This document shows, one piece after another, positions 43,186 to 53,100 of a stretch of DNA of 64,000 nucleotides. Origin of the DNA: Apostichopus japonicus (Eukaryota > Echinodermata > Holothuroidea > Aspidochirotida > Stichopodidae); NCBI RefSeq assembly GCF_037975245.1, contig NC_092576.1:30978611-31042610 (forward strand). Direction: 5' to 3'. Each line of letters begins with the position of its first letter. Position 1 is the first letter of the stretch. The notes beneath the pieces were generated by a model, which was not told the origin of the DNA, did not search any database, and worked only from the letters and a program-made list of their open reading frames with translations. The translations under genes were made by a program, and so were the position numbers.

Positions 43186-43282
43186 TTTTAAGAAAAAGTC
43201 ACCCAGGAAAGAACCTGGGCACGAAAACCAAACTACCAAACGACTGATCCGCTCTCAGCCCCAGTCCCCTTGCATCGGGACT
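43186..43282 (-). mobile_element. Short U2-specific insert, 97 bp
   Basis: Same 3' end, truncated 45 bp further in than its neighbour, and inserted in the target copy left by it. The 5' junction is GGGACT / GATACT. Confidence 0.75.
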
Positions 43283-43322
43283 GATACTACACATGATCTT
43301 AGCCAAAAGGCCGAGAAGCGAT
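43283..43322 (-). pseudogene. U2 snRNA locus 6: 5' fragment (nt 1-40)
   Basis: U2 5' end including the AUG and GUAGUA, then the 97-bp insert. Confidence 0.88.
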
Positions 43323-43775
43323 AACGATAACTAATGACAATTCCCAGCGTTAGGCTGTCTTACAACTTACCTTCGTTCTGAAACTGACAGATATGGGAAG
43401 CCGATGACTGCTCTGATGTCTAAATATCACATCACCTCATATGTACCCTCGTTACGCCATTCTATATAACTTGAAGGTGTCTACAAACTGCGTTGTCCGC
43501 ATTATCACTGTTCCGCCCGGGTCCAGTGTTAGGCCTGAAAAATGGAAAAGGTCTATCTTAACCGCATGTTTTGACTGTGCCGAGAAATCGTTGGCCGGGA
43601 AACACTATGTGACGTCACAGAAAGAGAATTTTTCCTGTGACGTCACCGGAAAGTATTTCCGATGGGTTGTATGAATGGAAATTCCAATTCGCTTAATCCG
43701 CGAGGGAAGATCAACAGGTAGGTAAGGTATCTCTTTTAACTTTTTTTATTTTTTATTATTGATGATATCCCCGAA
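43323..43775 (-). promoter_or_regulatory. U2 spacer of locus 6
   Basis: Standard spacer, one private substitution (ACAAACTGCG). Confidence 0.55.
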
Positions 43776-43933
43776 GGGAGTGGGCCGAATCCCGGAGGTA
43801 GTGCAAAACCGGGCCAACCCGTGACCAGGACGGAGCAAGCTCCTATTCCATAGTCCATGTGCAAAAATCAGTTTAATATACAAGCGACTCGATGAGTCGC
43901 GTTTCAGATATTAAGCTGAAAAGAACAGATACT
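43776..43933 (-). pseudogene. U2 snRNA locus 7: 3' fragment (nt 35-192)
   Basis: Interrupted by K1; the last 16 bp (43918-43933) are one copy of the target duplication. Confidence 0.93.
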
Positions 43934-44145
43934 TTTCTTTCAAGTTTATTCAATGTCAATACAATTTACAAAGGTATATTTATCACAAAATCATTTACGT
44001 ATAACGCAAAGTCATTATAGAGTATTTATGTTAAAATTAAACGTCCGTCATGTAACAACAAGTGACAAGTGATACTGAATACAGAATATAACATATGATA
44101 TATTGTATACCCCCACACTGACAATCCCAGAGGACTTAACTCAGA

Positions 44146-47100
44146 CTACGGTAATGAAACTACTGGCTGGTTATTTACGACGCTCACGAAGGAACTGCCC
44201 TTGACCCAGACCTTGTTAAACTTCACCTCGGGGAGACGTATAAAATCTGCCCTCACTCTTTCGTTTACGTCGCTTTTGATCATGTTGATGACGTCATCAT
44301 CACTCAACCTACGATTTTCAAAGGTCAACAAACATCTACTCCTCCACATAAAATACTTTGTAACGGTAAATATGAACCAAGCCCTGTCGAAGGCTGCTGT
44401 GTCTCCGCTGGGGCTCGGTGTACCGTACAGAAATATTTCCTTCCTGAGCGTCGCATTGTTACCGAAAAGCAGCTGGAATGACCTAAAGGTCCAATGTAAA
44501 ATACCGATTGTGCTAGAACATTCCCAGAAAACATGATCTATTGTTTCTTTCTTTCTACAATTAGTGTGCGGACAGAGCCCGTTTCCTATCCCCCACAGCT
44601 GTAACTTAGCCCGGGTAAAGAGAACCTTATGTACAAGCCGCCATGCAAACACAGTTAATTTGTTCTCTAATACGGGGTTGAATGCCCTCTTCCAAATATC
44701 TTTCCACGGTCTGTCGGGATCATGGTTTTCTACGGACGGCCTAACTACTTCGTGGCGAAGGTGACGCACGATATCTTTCAGCTGTTTAACTTCATCCACA
44801 AAAGCACGGTTTCTGTGAAAGATTGCCTTAATGTGGTGACAAGCCGTGTTTAAAGTAACAGTCCCTGAATCTGAGTTGGGTTTCGAATTAGACCAGAGGA
44901 TGGGAAAACAAGCCCGGAGAGGCTTAGCTATGAGGTACCTGACGAACATTAGGTGGGGCAAAGAGAAATCCCCTGACAATACGGGCAGAATAGGCTTTAC
45001 TAGTAGGGCAGAAGCCTTCTCCCCTACACGGTCCAACCCTAACCCTCCCTCCGTTTTACTGAGGGTAACAACTTTTCTCGACACCAATTCTGTTTTACCG
45101 GACCACAAGAATGTGAATGCAGCCCCTTGTATTTTACGGATTAATTGGTCCGACATGGGAAAAACTGGGGCGACAAAGAAAAACAAGGGATAAATTACCA
45201 CGTTTAAAACTAAGACTTTACCGATAAGAGACAATTGCCTGCTCTTCCACGCGTTTAAACAATTCTTTGCCGTTTCTAGTTTCTGTGACCAGTTGCTAGT
45301 CACTGCATTGACTGTGCCGAACACTACACCTGTTATTTTAATCTCCGTGTCCTTCCAGTCTATGTTGCCTGGTAGTTTCCTCCCTACAAAACCCCCCAGC
45401 TTTAAACCGGCTGTTTTGTTCATGTTAATGGTCGCACCGGTAGCTTTGTGAAAAAGTTCAAAAGCGTGAAAGAACTGACGAATGTCACTTCCGTTGGTTC
45501 CGATACACGTGGTATCGTCCGCGTACTGTAACAATTTAACAACTTTCCCACCCGCCCCGGGAATGGTGAATCCCCGAATATTCTTAGAAAGGTTGATGAA
45601 CCTGGCTAGCGGCTCAATGAATAACACATACAGCGAGGGTGACAAGGGACACCCTTGTCTTACACCCCTCTTGATCCTTACGTCATCGGAAAGATGACCG
45701 TTAATTAAAATACGGCTAGTAATGCCGTTGTACAAAATACGAATCCACTTCCGGAAGTTTTCTCCCAGCTTAAACTTCAACAATATTCTGTGAAGGAAGT
45801 CCCAATTAACTTTATCAAAGGCTTTCTCTTGATCTATGGAGATAAGCGCACAGGGAGTCTGACTGTCTTTCACGTAGTCGATGATGTCACGACAAAGCAA
45901 TAAATTATGATGAATAGACCGGCCCGGCACAGAACATGTTTGGCTCTCACTCGCTAATAGCGGCATACAACGTGTCAATCTGTTTTGAATAATCTTTGAC
46001 AAGATCTTATAATCAACACTCAGGAGACTTATTGGTCTACGGTTGGCCGGGTCGTGGGGGTCACCTTTCTTCGGCAGAAGAACGATAATAGCCGTTTTCT
46101 GTGTCAGAGAGAGAGAGCCTTTACTGAAAATTTCGTGGAATACCGAGAGTAGATCTGTGCCGAGGAGGTCAAAGAACTGTGCGTAAAACTCGCACGGCAA
46201 ACCATCAATCCCAGGTGTCTTATTGAATGCCATTAACGATAATGCTTGTTTAAGTTCAGAGAGTTCAATCGGTCTCTCCAGTGCGTCGATTGAATCATCG
46301 TCTAACACAGAACCAATACAATCTAATAGTTGATCTTGCACGCCGGTAGCGGCGTCAAATTCTACGTTGTAAAGTGATGAATAAAACTCGTGATAGGCTT
46401 TGATAATTTCTTTCTGATCACGGGTCACGTGACCCTGTGTAGTACGGACAGAGCAAATCGACTTGCCTTCAGCGCGATGCCTTTCTTCTTTGAAGAAGAA
46501 AGACGAGGGGCTTTCCCCGGCTTCTAAATGTTTCACCCTAGAACGGATGAGAGCGCCCTGATGTTCGTTCTTTAAAAGAGATTCTAACTCAGTTTTGTCG
46601 GCGTTAATACAACTATTCTGCAGGGTTGAAATTCGGTCGCGCCTTTCGTTAGCCAGGCGAACCCCGTGCTTGATGATAAGTCGCTTTGCTCTGTCTTTGA
46701 AATCCTCCCACCAATCAATAATAGAATCATACCCCGGTTTAAGGGTAGACCAAAGATGAAAATATTGAACGAAATCAGATTTGAATTCAGAATCGTTCAG
46801 AACAGAAACATTACATTTCCATACACCTTTACCCTTACGTTGGGCATTAACAATATCAAAACGAATAGAGACCAAGTTATGGTCGGACAAAGAAAATGAC
46901 ACATTCGAAACATTTTTAATTGAAATAATATTACGGGGGTAATAAATTCGGTCAATGCGGGAACTCTGTTCCTTCCCCGGGTGGCCCCAAGTGTGCCCAG
47001 GGGACTGAGGGTAAATATCTCGCCAGGCATCGCCAAGATTCCGAGAAGCGGTAAAAGCTTTCAATTCCTGCCAACCCACGTGGCAGGAGGAATTTGTAGA

Positions 47101-47598
47101 TACACCCGATCTATCGACATTCTTCTCAATGGAGTTAAAGTCACCAGCGAGTAGTACTGATTGATTACCACGTGTCATATTATACAAATTATTGAAAAAT
47201 GAGACTCGCTTCCTGGGGCTGTTCGGTGCATAAATATTACAAAACCTGACGCACGTGGAGTCGGGGAAACTGACCAGGGCTGAAATGTATCGCCCTTCTA
47301 AATCCTTACGGATCTGATCTATCTTACCTTTGAAGGAGGTGGAGAAGGCTATGCCGACTCCACCGGACTGCGGGGAGGGGGAAGGGGAAAAAACAAAGTT
47401 CCCGTTCCACTCTTTGTTAAAATGAAAACAATCTTCCTCATTACGAAAATGAGTTTCTTGGAGAAACACGATATCATAGTTAAACAATTTTAAATATTGA
47501 GCCACTTGACGGCATTTCACTTTGTCACGCAGACCGTTGACATTTAATGTGCAAAGAATAAACATTGAGATAATAAAAGGGGCATTAACAGGTTTCAT
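44146..47598 (-). CDS. ORF2 of K1: APE endonuclease-reverse transcriptase, 1150 aa
   Basis: ATG 47598, starting inside the ORF1 end (14-nt overlap). APE domain at about residues 15-245: LNVNG near 20, FLQETHF near 47-52, AGDFNS near 152-157 and SLSDHN near 237-242. RT domain at about 445-720: NRRPISLLSVDYK near 520, IDQEKAFDKVNW near 589-600, [15 protein letters not shown] near 645-659, and YADD at 693-696, the catalytic aspartates. C-terminal zinc knuckle CPHTNC...HVFWEC at about 1010-1028. Performs target-primed reverse transcription at U2. No stops, no missing key residue; it may be active. Confidence 0.95.
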   Translation of the reverse strand: MKPVNAPFIISMFILCTLNVNGLRDKVKCRQVAQYLKLFNYDIVFLQETHFRNEEDCFHFNKEWNGNFVFSPSPSPQSGGVGIAFSTSFKGKIDQIRKDLEGRYISALVSFPDSTCVRFCNIYAPNSPRKRVSFFNNLYNMTRGNQSVLLAGDFNSIEKNVDRSGVSTNSSCHVGWQELKAFTASRNLGDAWRDIYPQSPGHTWGHPGKEQSSRIDRIYYPRNIISIKNVSNVSFSLSDHNLVSIRFDIVNAQRKGKGVWKCNVSVLNDSEFKSDFVQYFHLWSTLKPGYDSIIDWWEDFKDRAKRLIIKHGVRLANERRDRISTLQNSCINADKTELESLLKNEHQGALIRSRVKHLEAGESPSSFFFKEERHRAEGKSICSVRTTQGHVTRDQKEIIKAYHEFYSSLYNVEFDAATGVQDQLLDCIGSVLDDDSIDALERPIELSELKQALSLMAFNKTPGIDGLPCEFYAQFFDLLGTDLLSVFHEIFSKGSLSLTQKTAIIVLLPKKGDPHDPANRRPISLLSVDYKILSKIIQNRLTRCMPLLASESQTCSVPGRSIHHNLLLCRDIIDYVKDSQTPCALISIDQEKAFDKVNWDFLHRILLKFKLGENFRKWIRILYNGITSRILINGHLSDDVRIKRGVRQGCPLSPSLYVLFIEPLARFINLSKNIRGFTIPGAGGKVVKLLQYADDTTCIGTNGSDIRQFFHAFELFHKATGATINMNKTAGLKLGGFVGRKLPGNIDWKDTEIKITGVVFGTVNAVTSNWSQKLETAKNCLNAWKSRQLSLIGKVLVLNVVIYPLFFFVAPVFPMSDQLIRKIQGAAFTFLWSGKTELVSRKVVTLSKTEGGLGLDRVGEKASALLVKPILPVLSGDFSLPHLMFVRYLIAKPLRACFPILWSNSKPNSDSGTVTLNTACHHIKAIFHRNRAFVDEVKQLKDIVRHLRHEVVRPSVENHDPDRPWKDIWKRAFNPVLENKLTVFAWRLVHKVLFTRAKLQLWGIGNGLCPHTNCRKKETIDHVFWECSSTIGILHWTFRSFQLLFGNNATLRKEIFLYGTPSPSGDTAAFDRAWFIFTVTKYFMWRSRCLLTFENRRLSDDDVINMIKSDVNERVRADFIRLPEVKFNKVWVKGSSFVSVVNNQPVVSLP

Positions 47599-49075
47599 CA
47601 ATAAAATAAAGGTCGAAAAACTCTGTGTTGTGACTCAGGACATAATTGGGGTGCCTGTTGGCTAAGTGGTTAGCCCATTCCTGATGATCATTGCACCGTA
47701 CAGTGCAACCACGTACGGGGCAATCAATACGTTCAAGGGAAGTAACCTGGTGGTCTCTTACTTGGTGAATATTATGCAAATCCGAAGAATTAAATTCTTC
47801 GGAGCACCCGTCCCTCCCACACGTGATCCAGTTCCCGGTCTCGGTGAAGATTTTTGACCTGAGAACAATCTCCCGTGCCGAGTCTACTACCCCTTCCCGC
47901 TTAGCGGGTCTACTCTGAGAGCGCGACCGTTGTGAAGATCGGCCTCTTTTCAGACTATTACGGTCCCGCTGCCTTCCCGCCCCCTCCCCATCTACTTCCC
48001 CCATTCCCGTAAACATACCCTCGGATGGGTCAGAATCTAATCGCTGACCCATTTCTCCAACGCTCTCGCTCCAGTCTCCTTGACTCCATTCCATCTGTGT
48101 TTCTTCTGGATTCACAGTTTCGCCTTCGGCCTTGCTCGCGGATCTGGCGTTGCCCGCCCTCTCCTGCCCCACCCCTTCGTCCGACTGCTCGGACAACACT
48201 TCGTCTGCCTCAGTACTCGTCTGTGGTACGTCTCCTTTCCCTTCGCTTAAATCATCCTTATCCGCTGTCTCAGGGAGTTTGGGGGCGTCGACCTCGGCCC
48301 CTTCCCCCTTTTCACTCCCCGTGCCTTCCTCTGCAGTCGTAGGTGGTACGTCTTCCCCTTCTTTCTCGTCGTTACCCTGGACCCTGGCTCCTCCGCTGAC
48401 CCACTCCGATGTGGGGTTGATCAGTCGGTTCGCGAAAGAGACGGGGCACTTCCGGTAGCCGTGACCCTCTTTGCCGCACGTCGTGCACACCACCTTCTCC
48501 ACACACTGGCTCGCTACGTGCCCCAGCTTGAAGCACTTAAAACACTTCACTTGATTGCAAGCGGCTGCCAAGTGGCCTGTCCCGTCACATTTCAGGCAGG
48601 TGATCGGCTGACCCCTATACCTGACCCAACACTGCCTGCCCGCTAGTTTGAGAGAAGACGGCACGTCTTTCTCAAGGACAACTTTGTATTGACGTATTCC
48701 GTTGAAGACGCCAGACTGATCCTTATAAGTTAAGAATGTTCCGCCAACAACTTTGCCGTACCTCCCTAGCACAAAACGAACAACGTTGTCGTCCAGTTCA
48801 TACGGTACGTGAAGAACGGTAATAATTTTCACGTTCTCCACGTAATTGTTTGTCACTACTTCAGGTTCCTCACTTAAGATTTTCACATATTTATTTTTAA
48901 TGTCTGCCGATTTAAAGGAGACATCATACAAACGCCCAGGCAGAGACTGAACTGCCACTAAATCTTTGGTCTCAATTCCATTTTTCTTTAAAAGTTGAAA
49001 AACATCACTAACTGTGACATCCTTCTGAAACTTCAGGGATAAAGTCAAAACTCGTTGAAGCGAGTTTCTTTCCAT
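47585..49075 (-). CDS. ORF1 of K1: RRM-like, CCHC and C2H2 protein, 496 aa
   Basis: ATG 49075, 1 nt after the stop of a leader ORF. Residues 1-155 hold two RRM-like blocks (KDLVAVQSLPGRLYDVSF; VKIITVLHVPYELDD). Knuckles of CX2CX4HX4C form at about 160-173, 178-191 and 197-210. An acidic Glu/Gly-rich linker spans about 225-375, an RGRSSQRSRSQSR patch lies near 380-400, and two CX4CX12H... fingers at about 415-475 end FFDLYFIDETC. This resembles ORF1 of Tx1-group elements. Role: nucleocapsid-like binding of element RNA; the C2H2 pair might contact U2 DNA, which is speculation. Confidence 0.93.
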   Translation of the reverse strand: MERNSLQRVLTLSLKFQKDVTVSDVFQLLKKNGIETKDLVAVQSLPGRLYDVSFKSADIKNKYVKILSEEPEVVTNNYVENVKIITVLHVPYELDDNVVRFVLGRYGKVVGGTFLTYKDQSGVFNGIRQYKVVLEKDVPSSLKLAGRQCWVRYRGQPITCLKCDGTGHLAAACNQVKCFKCFKLGHVASQCVEKVVCTTCGKEGHGYRKCPVSFANRLINPTSEWVSGGARVQGNDEKEGEDVPPTTAEEGTGSEKGEGAEVDAPKLPETADKDDLSEGKGDVPQTSTEADEVLSEQSDEGVGQERAGNARSASKAEGETVNPEETQMEWSQGDWSESVGEMGQRLDSDPSEGMFTGMGEVDGEGAGRQRDRNSLKRGRSSQRSRSQSRPAKREGVVDSAREIVLRSKIFTETGNWITCGRDGCSEEFNSSDLHNIHQVRDHQVTSLERIDCPVRGCTVRCNDHQEWANHLANRHPNYVLSHNTEFFDLYFIDETC

Positions 49076-49076
49076 G

Positions 49077-49253
49077 TTAAAGTACCCGAGCCCGAAGGCT
49101 GGGTATTTCCGAATTACTCAAAAACCAAAACAAAATTATAGTCACCACGGATTCCGCAGGCACAGCCCACGCGCTCACTGAAACGTAGTACAAATCACGA
49201 GAGAGCTGTAAAACACGTCCGCTCACACCGAGAAAAGAACAGATACTACACAT
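49077..49253 (-). CDS. Chimeric U2/element leader ORF, 58 codons (K1)
   Basis: Starts at the AUG of U2 nt 29-31 (MCSICSFLGVSG...), crosses GUAGUA and the target duplication, spans the whole 156-bp leader and stops at TAA 1 nt before the ORF1 ATG (TAACATGG). It has a hydrophobic stretch (SVVTIILFWFL). Either a real coupled cistron that hands ribosomes to ORF1, or a chance opening; chance alone would leave 58 codons open in only a few percent of cases. Expression not shown. Confidence 0.4.
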   Translation of the reverse strand: MCSICSFLGVSGRVLQLSRDLYYVSVSAWAVPAESVVTIILFWFLSNSEIPSLRARVL

Positions 49254-49281
49254 GATCTTAGCCAAAAGGCCGAGAAGCGAT
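49232..49281 (-). pseudogene. U2 snRNA locus 7: 5' fragment (nt 1-50)
   Basis: Includes the second copy of the 16-bp duplication; full promoter spacer upstream. Confidence 0.93.
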
Positions 49282-49734
49282 AACGATAACTAATGACAAT
49301 TCCCAGCGTTAGGCTGTCTTACAACTTACCTTCGTTCTGAAACTGACAGATATGGGAAGCCGATGACTGCTCTGATGTCTAAATATCACATCACCTCATA
49401 TGTACCCTCGTTACGCCATTCTATATAACTTGAAGGTGTCTACAAACTTCGTTGTCCGCATTATCACTGTTCCGCCCGGGTCCAGTGTTAGGCCTGAAAA
49501 ATGGAAAAGGTCTATCTTAACCGCATGTTTTGACTGTGCCGAGAAATCGTTGGCCGGGAAACACTATGTGACGTCACAGAAAGAGAATTTTTCCTGTGAC
49601 GTCACCGGAAAGTATTTCCGATGGGTTGTATGAATGGAAATTCCAATTCGCTTAATCCGCGAGGGAAGATCAACTGGTAGGTAAGGTATCTCTTTTAACT
49701 TTTTTTATTTTTTATTATTGATGATATCCCCGAA
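49282..49734 (-). promoter_or_regulatory. U2 spacer driving locus 7 / K1
   Basis: Standard spacer; one private change (TCAACTGGTAGG). Likely promoter for a U2-K1 read-through RNA. Confidence 0.55.
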
Positions 49735-49892
49735 GGGAGTGGGCCGAATCCCGGAGGTAGTGCAAAACCGGGCCAACCCGTGACCAGGACGGAGCAAGCT
49801 CCTATTCCATAGTCCATGTGCAAAAATCAGTTTAATATACAAGCGACTCGATGAGTCGCGTTTCAGATATTAAGCTGAAAAGAACAGATACT
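49735..49892 (-). pseudogene. U2 snRNA locus 8: 3' fragment (nt 35-192)
   Basis: Split by K2; target duplication copy at 49877-49892. Confidence 0.93.
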
Positions 49893-50104
49893 TTTCTTTC
49901 AAGTTTATTCAATGTCAATGCAATTTACAAAGGTATATTTATCACAAAATCATTTACGTATAACGCAAAGTCATTATAGAGTATTTATGTTAAAATTAAA
50001 CGTCCGTCATGTAACAACAAGTGACAAGTGATACTGAATACAGAATATAACATATGATATATTGTATACCCCCACACTGACAATCCCAGAGGACTTAACT
50101 CAGA

Positions 50105-53100
50105 CTACGGTAATGAAACTACTGGCTGGTTATTTACGACGCTCACGAAGGAACTGCCCTTGACCCAGACCTTGTTAAACTTCACCTCGGGGAGACGTAT
50201 AAAATCTGCCCTCACTCTTTCGTTTACGTCGCTTTTGATCATGTTGATGACGTCATCATCACTCAACCTACGATTTTCAAAGGTCAACAAACATCTACTC
50301 CTCCACATAAAATACTTTGTAACGGTAAATATGAACCAAGCCCTGTCGAAGGCTGCTGTGTCTCCGCTGGGGCTCGGTGTACCGTACAGAAATATTTCCT
50401 TCCTGAGCGTCGCATTGTTACCGAAAAGCAGCTGGAATGACCTAAAGGTCCAATGTAAAATACCGATTGTGCTAGAACATTCCCAGAAAACATGATCTAT
50501 TGTTTCTTTCTTTCTACAATTAGTGTGCGGACAGAGCCCGTTTCCTATCCCCCACAGCTGTAACTTAGCCCGGGTAAAGAGAACCTTATGTACAAGCCGC
50601 CATGCAAACACAGTTAATTTGTTCTCTAATACGGGGTTGAATGCCCTCTTCCAAATATCTTTCCACGGTCTGTCGGGATCATGGTTTTCTACGGACGGCC
50701 TAACTACTTCGTGGCGAAGGTGACGCACGATATCTTTCAGCTGTTTAACTTCATCCACAAAAGCACGGTTTCTGTGAAAGATTGCCTTAATGTGGTGACA
50801 AGCCGTGTTTAAAGTAACAGTCCCTGAATCTGAGTTGGGTTTCGAATTAGACCAGAGGATGGGAAAACAAGCCCGGAGAGGCTTAGCTATGAGGTACCTG
50901 ACGAACATTAGGTGGGGCAAAGAGAAATCCCCTGACAATACGGGCAGAATAGGCTTTACTAGTAGGGCAGAAGCCTTCTCCCCTACACGGTCCAACCCTA
51001 ACCCTCCCTCCGTTTTACTGAGGGTAACAACTTTTCTCGACACCAATTCTGTTTTACCGGACCACAAGAATGTGAATGCAGCCCCTTGTATTTTACGGAT
51101 TAATTGGTCCGACATGGGAAAAACTGGGGCGACAAAGAAAAACAAGGGATAAATTACCACGTTTAAAACTAAGACTTTACCGATAAGAGACAATTGCCTG
51201 CTCTTCCACGCGTTTAAACAATTCTTTGCCGTTTCTAGTTTCTGTGACCAGTTGCTAGTCACTGCATTGACTGTGCCGAACACTACACCTGTTATTTTAA
51301 TCTCCGTGTCCTTCCAGTCTATGTTGCCTGGTAGTTTCCTCCCTACAAAACCCCCCAGCTTTAAACCGGCTGTTTTGTTCATGTTAATGGTCGCACCGGT
51401 AGCTTTGTGAAAAAGTTCAAAAGCGTGAAAGAACTGACGAATGTCACTTCCGTTGGTTCCGATACACGTGGTATCGTCCGCGTACTGTAACAATTTAACA
51501 ACTTTCCCACCCGCCCCGGGAATGGTGAATCCCCGAATATTCTTAGAAAGGTTGATGAACCTGGCTAGCGGCTCAATGAATAACACATACAGCGAGGGTG
51601 ACAAGGGACACCCTTGTCTTACACCCCTCTTGATCCTTACGTCATCGGAAAGATGACCGTTAATTAAAATACGGCTAGTAATGCCGTTGTACAAAATACG
51701 AATCCACTTCCGGAAGTTTTCTCCCAGCTTAAACTTCAACAATATTCTGTGAAGGAAGTCCCAATTAACTTTATCAAAGGCTTTCTCTTGATCTATGGAG
51801 ATAAGCGCACAGGGAGTCTGACTGTCTTTCACGTAGTCGATGATGTCACGACAAAGCAATAAATTATGATGAATAGACCGGCCCGGCACAGAACATGTTT
51901 GGCTCTCACTCGCTAATAGCGGCATACAACGTGTCAATCTGTTTTGAATAATCTTTGACAAGATCTTATAATCAACACTCAGGAGACTTATTGGTCTACG
52001 GTTGGCCGGGTCGTGGGGGTCACCTTTCTTCGGCAGAAGAACGATAATAGCCGTTTTCTGTGTCAGAGAGAGAGAGCCTTTACTGAAAATTTCGTGGAAT
52101 ACCGAGAGTAGATCTGTGCCGAGGAGGTCAAAGAACTGTGCGTAAAACTCGCACGGCAAACCATCAATCCCAGGTGTCTTATTGAATGCCATTAACGATA
52201 ATGCTTGTTTAAGTTCAGAGAGTTCAATCGGTCTCTCCAGTGCGTCGATTGAATCATCGTCTAACACAGAACCAATACAATCTAATAGTTGATCTTGCAC
52301 GCCGGTAGCGGCGTCAAATTCTACGTTGTAAAGTGATGAATAAAACTCGTGATAGGCTTTGATAATTTCTTTCTGATCACGGGTCACGTGACCCTGTGTA
52401 GTACGGACAGAGCAAATCGACTTGCCTTCAGCGCGATGCCTTTCTTCTTTGAAGAAGAAAGACGAGGGGCTTTCCCCGGCTTCTAAATGTTTCACCCTAG
52501 AACGGATGAGAGCGCCCTGATGTTCGTTCTTTAAAAGAGATTCTAACTCAGTTTTGTCGGCGTTAATACAACTATTCTGCAGGGTTGAAATTCGGTCGCG
52601 CCTTTCGTTAGCCAGGCGAACCCCGTGCTTGATGATAAGTCGCTTTGCTCTGTCTTTGAAATCCTCCCACCAATCAATAATAGAATCATACCCCGGTTTA
52701 AGGGTAGACCAAAGATGAAAATATTGAACGAAATCAGATTTGAATTCAGAATCGTTCAGAACAGAAACATTACATTTCCATACACCTTTACCCTTACGTT
52801 GGGCATTAACAATATCAAAACGAATAGAGACCAAGTTATGGTCGGACAAAGAAAATGACACATTCGAAACATTTTTAATTGAAATAATATTACGGGGGTA
52901 ATAAATTCGGTCAATGCGGGAACTCTGTTCCTTCCCCGGGTGGCCCCAAGTGTGCCCAGGGGACTGAGGGTAAATATCTCGCCAGGCATCGCCAAGATTC
53001 CGAGAAGCGGTAAAAGCTTTCAATTCCTGCCAACCCACGTGGCAGGAGGAATTTGTAGATACACCCGATCTATCGACATTCTTCTCAATGGAGTTAAAGT

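Larger units (their letters stand above)
43934..49231 (-). mobile_element. K1: complete U2-specific Tx1-group LINE (Keshi-like), 5298 bp
   Basis: Bounded by 16-bp duplications GAAAAGAACAGATACT (43918-43933 and 49232-49247). Layout on the minus strand: 156-bp leader, ORF1, ORF2, 212-bp 3' UTR ending TTGAATAAACTTGAAAGAAA with no long poly(A). Both ORFs are intact. The APE-type endonuclease with a C-terminal CCHC and two-ORF layout places it in the Tx1 group; the U2 target matches the Keshi family as I recall it. K2 and K3 differ at only one to three positions. Confidence 0.95.

Noticed and set aside
48025-48460. Plus-strand open frames opposite ORF1 linkers (105-108 codons, repeated in K1-K3)
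   Set aside because: They are antisense shadows of the low-complexity acidic linker of ORF1.
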